Of a stretch of DNA of 27,543 nt, positions 23,923 to 27,543 are shown piece by piece. The position numbers and the translations under genes were made by a program. Origin of the DNA: an uncultured Porphyromonadaceae bacterium (lineage in GTDB: Bacteria > Bacteroidota > Bacteroidia > Bacteroidales > Muribaculaceae). The stretch lies in assembly GCA_905212215.1 (NCBI GenBank), contig CAJMDR010000001.1:1-27543 (forward strand), given 5' to 3'. Below the pieces are notes generated by a model. The model was not told where the DNA came from. It made no database searches and saw only the letters and a program-made list of their open reading frames with translations. Numbering within the stretch: the first letter of the stretch is position 1; the number at the start of each line of letters is the position of its first letter.

Positions 23923-25584
23923 ATGCAAAAAAACAAAAACCGGCTTGACGGAGCCATGCTCATTGAAACAAGCTGGGAAGTATGCAATAAGGTAGGCGGC
24001 ATCTATACCGTCCTCTCCACCAAAGCCGCCGAACTAAAGAAACAGTTTGGAGACAAGTTAATTTTCATCGGTCCCGATGTATGGACCGAAGATCATCCCT
24101 CACCCGATTTTATCGAACGTAAAACACTGCTGAAATCGGCAGCGAATAAGCTATCATTACCATTCGGCATCTCAATCCGAGTGGGTCGTTGGGAAGTACC
24201 CGGAAAACCGGTGGCAATTCTCGTCAAATATGATTCCGTAATGCCGGAATTAGATTCCATTTTTGGCGAAATGTGGAACGATTACGGCGTTGATTCACTG
24301 AACGGCTACGATGACTACAGACCTTCGTGTGCATTCGCAATAGCTGCCGCGGAAGTGATTATGGCTCTCGCAAAACATCTTGGCCAGAATCCTGAAAACC
24401 TGATAGCGCACTTCGACGAATGGACAACCGGAATGGGACTGCTCCTTCTGAAGAAAAATATGCCCAAGGCTGCAACTGTATTCACGACCCATGCAACAAG
24501 CATAGGGCGCTCCATAGCCTCCAATGGCAAAAACCTCTATCAGTACTTTACCGGATACAACGGCGACCAAATGGCACGCGAACTGAACATGGTGGCGAAA
24601 CATTCTTTGGAAAAGGCCGCCGCTCATCAGGCCGACTGCTTCACAACGGTAAGTGAGGTAACAGCCAAAGAATGTACACAGTTGCTGGAAATAACGCCGC
24701 AGGTAGTAACCCCCAACGGCTTCAACAATTCTCTCGTTCCCAAAGGAAACAACTATACGGTTGCACACAACAAATCCAGGGAAAAGCTGTTGAAGATTGC
24801 ATCGGCTCTTACTGGAAGAGATTTCGGCCCCGATACAGTAATAGTAGCTACCTCGGGACGTAACGAGTACCGCAACAAAGGCATAGACCTTTACATAGAC
24901 TCAATGGTGCGACTCGGAAATAATCTGCTCAATAATGTTGATGAACCGAAACAGATATTAGCGCTGATTCTGGTTCCCGCATGGGTTGCAGGACCTAATG
25001 CACCTCTTCTTGACAAACTCGACGGAGTGGACAACGGGCCGATTAATCCTGACTTCACCACCCATCGCCTCAACAATGAGGGAAACGACGCCATCTTCCA
25101 GCGTCTGCTACAGCTCTCAGAAAGCATGCAGGCATCACCTGTAAGTTTCGTCTATGCTCCATGCTATCTTGACGGCAAGGACGGCGTTATAGACCTTACT
25201 TACTATGAGGTTCTGACAGGAGTCGATGTGACCCTTTTCCCGAGCTACTACGAACCGTGGGGTTATACTCCTTTGGAATCAGTAGCCTTCGGTGTTCCGA
25301 CCGCTACAACATCCCTTTCAGGCTTCGGACAGTGGGCTTCAGCTCATTTCCCCGATGGCTTCCTCGAAAGCGGTGTGCTGACTGTGAACCGTTCAGACAC
25401 AGACTATGACGAGTGTGCCGGAGTTCTTGCAAAAGCGTTAGAACAGGTCTCACAGTACACGCCAAAAGAAAAAACGAAGGTTTCCGCTCAGGCTAAGAAG
25501 ACTGCTTCAAAAGCCTCTTGGAACCTATTCATCCAATATTACTTCGAGGCATATCGTTATGCACTCGAAAACAAACAGAAATAA
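23923..25584 (+). CDS. Glycogen synthase, GT3-like Bacteroidetes type
   Basis: This glycosyltransferase extends glycogen chains from a sugar-nucleotide donor. From the ATG at 23923 it has 553 residues. It opens with LIETSWEVCNKVGGIYTVLS (13-32), close to the eukaryote-like GT3 glycogen synthases rather than GT5 GlgA. Other motifs are IFIGPDVWTEDHPSP, VIAHFDEW-like LIAHFDEWTTGMG, FTTHATSIGRSIA, HQADCFTTVSEVTAKEC and VVTPNGFNN. The GT catalytic E-x7-E pair is at Glu444 and Glu452 in FPSYYEPWGYTPLES. The frame opens 28 codons earlier at an ATG at 23839; that extension looks unrelated to the family, so the later start is preferred, though the earlier one cannot be excluded. It is followed 98 bases later by alpha-glucan phosphorylase, so synthesis and breakdown genes are adjacent. 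Donor specificity (UDP- or ADP-glucose) cannot be read. Confidence 0.92.
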   Translation: MQKNKNRLDGAMLIETSWEVCNKVGGIYTVLSTKAAELKKQFGDKLIFIGPDVWTEDHPSPDFIERKTLLKSAANKLSLPFGISIRVGRWEVPGKPVAILVKYDSVMPELDSIFGEMWNDYGVDSLNGYDDYRPSCAFAIAAAEVIMALAKHLGQNPENLIAHFDEWTTGMGLLLLKKNMPKAATVFTTHATSIGRSIASNGKNLYQYFTGYNGDQMARELNMVAKHSLEKAAAHQADCFTTVSEVTAKECTQLLEITPQVVTPNGFNNSLVPKGNNYTVAHNKSREKLLKIASALTGRDFGPDTVIVATSGRNEYRNKGIDLYIDSMVRLGNNLLNNVDEPKQILALILVPAWVAGPNAPLLDKLDGVDNGPINPDFTTHRLNNEGNDAIFQRLLQLSESMQASPVSFVYAPCYLDGKDGVIDLTYYEVLTGVDVTLFPSYYEPWGYTPLESVAFGVPTATTSLSGFGQWASAHFPDGFLESGVLTVNRSDTDYDECAGVLAKALEQVSQYTPKEKTKVSAQAKKTASKASWNLFIQYYFEAYRYALENKQK

Positions 25585-25593
25585 AAACAATCC

Positions 25594-25666
25594 ATTGGCT
25601 AAAGGCTTACGAATGGACTCCATTCTTATGCTTCCCTTTACAGTAAAGCGCAAGTTTTTAGCCAAT
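25594..25666 (+). other. Predicted branched RNA structure between the glycogen synthase and phosphorylase genes
   Basis: ATTGGCTAAA (25594-25603) pairs perfectly with 25657-25666. The stem continues inward with two G-U pairs and three standard pairs (25604-25608 with 25652-25656), giving about 15 pairs. Inside lie two small hairpins, GAATGG-ACT-CCATTC (25611-25625) and CTTTA-CAG-TAAAG (25636-25648). No U-run follows, so it is not a standard terminator. The phosphorylase ATG is only 16 bases downstream. Confidence 0.55.
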
Positions 25667-25682
25667 ATTTCCAAGTTAATAT

Positions 25683-26231
25683 ATGAACATACCAACGAGC
25701 AATTCCAATCAGCCGGTATGGCATAGCATAACTGTTAATGCCGAACTGCCCGCCGAGCTTAAACCTCTTGAGGAACTCAGTAAAAACCTTTGGTGGGTAT
25801 GGAATAGTAAAGGAAAGCACCTCTTTGCCGACCTTGACCCTGAATTGTGGCGCAGATACGGTCAGAATCCCGTGATGCTGCTACAGAACCTCAGCTATGC
25901 CCGCCTGAAAGAAATCATGGCTGACAAAGCCTGGATGAAACGCATTGCGGATGTGTATGCTTCCTTCAAGGCATATATGGCCGAGCCAACCGATAAATCC
26001 ATTCCCTCGGTGGCTTATTTCTCCATGGAATACGGTCTCTGCACATGTCTTAAAATCTATTCCGGCGGTCTCGGCGTTCTGGCAGGTGACTACATCAAGC
26101 AAGCCAGCGACAGCCACATGGACATGACCGCTGGAGGTTTCCTTTATCGTCGCAGAGCCTCAGCATGGACGGCCAGCAGATTGCCAATTACGAGACCCAG
26201 AACTTCAATCAGCTCCCTCTTGACCTCATGA
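25683..26231 (+). pseudogene. glgP: Alpha-glucan phosphorylase, N-terminal part before a frameshift
   Basis: The first 155 or so residues are a normal Bacteroidetes alpha-glucan phosphorylase: LEELSKNLWWVWN near 29-41, DLDPELWRRYGQNPV near 50-64, SVAYFSMEYGL near 108-118 and [20 protein letters not shown] near 123-142. After GFLYR (about codon 155) the frame goes wrong and reads 26 unrelated residues to a stop at 26231. The correct reading continues in another frame from about 26153. The family normally has YGYF-x-Q between GFLYR and SLSMDG; here 18 expected bases have shrunk to 5, a net loss of 13. The nearby AGGFLYR, where AVGFLYR is usual, is a second oddity at the same spot. It could be a real mutation or a consensus error in the assembly. 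Confidence 0.85.
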
Positions 26232-27543
26232 CTGAGGAAGATGGCTCGCCGATGATTCTGGAAGTTCCTTTCCCCGACCGTATCGTATACAGCCACATCT
26301 GGCGCGTGAACGTTGGTCGCATGAAACTCTATCTTCTCGATACCGACTTCGAGATGAACAGCGAATGGGACCGCTCCATTACCCACAAACTGTATGGCGG
26401 CGACTGGGAGAACCGCATGAAGCAGGAATATCTGCTTGGAATCGGCGGCATCTATATGCTTGACAAGCTCGGTATAAAGGCCGACATCTACCATGCTAAC
26501 GAAGGCCACGCCGCACTGCTTAACCTGCAGCGTTTAGTGAACTACGTAACTGAAAAGAATCTTCCTTTCAACGTTGCACTTGAAGTGGTACGCGCCTCTT
26601 CTCTTTACACTGTCCACACCCCGGTACCGGCAGGACATGACTACTTCGAAGAGCAGTTAGCTGCCAAGTATCTCAGCGGATTCCCGGCAAAGCTGGGCAT
26701 CTCGTGGCAGGATCTGATGAATATGGGCCGCGAGAATCCCGACACCAATGAACGTTTCTGTATGTCTGTGTTCGCCCTCAAGACATGTCAGGAAGCCAAT
26801 GGCGTGAGCTGGCTGCACGGCGAAGTGTCAAAACGCATGTTCGCAGGACTCTGGAAAGGCTATGCGCCTGAAGAGAGCCATGTAGGCTACGTCACCAACG
26901 GCGTACACATGCCCACCTGGGCCGCCAGTGAATGGAAGGAATTCTACTGGCAGAAATTAGGTCCCGATGTCTTCAAGAATCAGAGCGACCCCGAAGCTTG
27001 GAAAGGTATCTTCAACGTCACCGACCAGGAAATCTGGAACATGCGTGTGCAACTGAAAAACAAGTTCATCGGCTTCGTAAAGCGCGACTTCAAGGAGAAA
27101 TGGCTCAAAAACCAGGGCGATCCCTCGGAGATTGTAAAAGTCCTCGACCGTATCAACCCCAATGCTCTGATAATAGGTTTTGCACGCCGTTTCGCCACCT
27201 ATAAGCGTGCCCACCTCCTCTTCACCGACCTGGACCGTCTCGCCAAGATTGTCAACAACGATCAGTTCCCCGTTCAGTTCGTCTTTTCCGGTAAGGCTCA
27301 CCCCGCCGACGGAGCTGGTCAGGGACTCATCAAGCGTATCGTAGAAGTAAGTCATATGCCACAGTTCATGGGCAAGATATTCTTCCTGGAAGATTACAAC
27401 ATGACCGTGGCCAAACGCCTTGTGACCGGAGTCGACATCTGGCTCAACACTCCTACCCGACCCTTGGAGGCCAGCGGTACATCAGGCGAGAAAGCCGAGA
27501 TGAACGGTGTGCTCAACTTCTCCGTGCTCGACGGATGGTGGTA
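26165..27543 (+). CDS. glgP: Alpha-glucan phosphorylase, C-terminal part after the frameshift; cut by the window end
   Basis: Phosphorylase releases glucose 1-phosphate from glycogen or maltodextrin. In the second frame, coding sense resumes at about 26153 ([18 protein letters not shown]) and stays open to the window end; 26165 is the first ATG. Family motifs are intact: [111 protein letters not shown] and [20 protein letters not shown], where the lysine is the expected PLP attachment site. No stop codon interrupts this part. Without the apparent 13-nt loss it would be one gene with the segment at 25683. If the loss is real, the fragment starting at 26165 lacks the N-terminal 155 residues and is unlikely to be active. 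Confidence 0.88.
   Translation, partial: MDGQQIANYETQNFNQLPLDLMTEEDGSPMILEVPFPDRIVYSHIWRVNVGRMKLYLLDTDFEMNSEWDRSITHKLYGGDWENRMKQEYLLGIGGIYMLDKLGIKADIYHANEGHAALLNLQRLVNYVTEKNLPFNVALEVVRASSLYTVHTPVPAGHDYFEEQLAAKYLSGFPAKLGISWQDLMNMGRENPDTNERFCMSVFALKTCQEANGVSWLHGEVSKRMFAGLWKGYAPEESHVGYVTNGVHMPTWAASEWKEFYWQKLGPDVFKNQSDPEAWKGIFNVTDQEIWNMRVQLKNKFIGFVKRDFKEKWLKNQGDPSEIVKVLDRINPNALIIGFARRFATYKRAHLLFTDLDRLAKIVNNDQFPVQFVFSGKAHPADGAGQGLIKRIVEVSHMPQFMGKIFFLEDYNMTVAKRLVTGVDIWLNTPTRPLEASGTSGEKAEMNGVLNFSVLDGWW

Noticed and set aside
25594..25666. Possible tRNA, suggested by the multi-armed fold and about 73-nt length
   Set aside because: No T-loop GTTCRA motif, no recognisable D- and anticodon-arm geometry, and the closing stem is about 15 pairs rather than 7.
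1..27543. CRISPR array, prophage, transposon, defence island or biosynthetic cluster
   Set aside because: No regularly spaced repeats, integrase, transposase, capsid, restriction, toxin-antitoxin or synthase genes were seen; almost all genes are recognisable housekeeping or envelope families.

Overview
The window reads as chromosome of a gut-type Bacteroidales bacterium, most likely Muribaculaceae or a close relative. Several genes start just downstream of the Bacteroidetes promoter (TTTG, about 20 bases, TAnnTTTG). There is a 2070-residue exported GLUG-repeat protein and a second exported protein, each with a C-terminal tail resembling type IX (Por) sorting domains. The glycogen synthase is of the GT3-like type typical of Bacteroidetes. 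The family-level placement is inference.

Layout. 1-67: start of a leftward cytidylate kinase-like gene. 173-6385: giant secreted GLUG protein with its own canonical promoter and a strong terminator. 6561-7865 (-): a malic enzyme without a phosphotransacetylase domain. 8024-11363 (+): an exported beta-propeller-like protein, the CstA peptide/pyruvate transporter and a Bcp-type peroxiredoxin, followed by a short palindromic repeat-like element. 11537-13479 (-): thioredoxin, an OmpA-like protein, a small acidic protein of unknown function and RimM. RimM diverges from an ElaA-type acetyltransferase (13528-13974) across a 37-bp perfect palindrome that carries both promoters. 13996-14505 (-): O6-alkylguanine DNA methyltransferase. 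14600-15715 (+): exported DUF362 protein.

15859-23632 (-) is a compact seven-gene cluster, transcribed in the order mnmA, bifunctional nuclease, ArgC-like pseudoenzyme, short ssb, speA, truA, ligA. It mixes tRNA modification (mnmA, truA), DNA maintenance (ssb, ligA) and polyamine synthesis (speA). 23923-27543 (+) is a glycogen locus: glycogen synthase, then an intergenic region predicted to fold into a branched RNA structure, then alpha-glucan phosphorylase. The phosphorylase is broken by an apparent 13-nt deletion and frameshift and runs off the right edge.

I found no CRISPR array, integrase, transposase, rRNA or tRNA, and no clear new multi-gene system. The points most worth a second look are the active-site-less ArgC homologue, the mirror-image divergent promoter that would make rimM almost leaderless, the structured glgA-glgP spacer, the frameshifted phosphorylase and the hairpin element after bcp.
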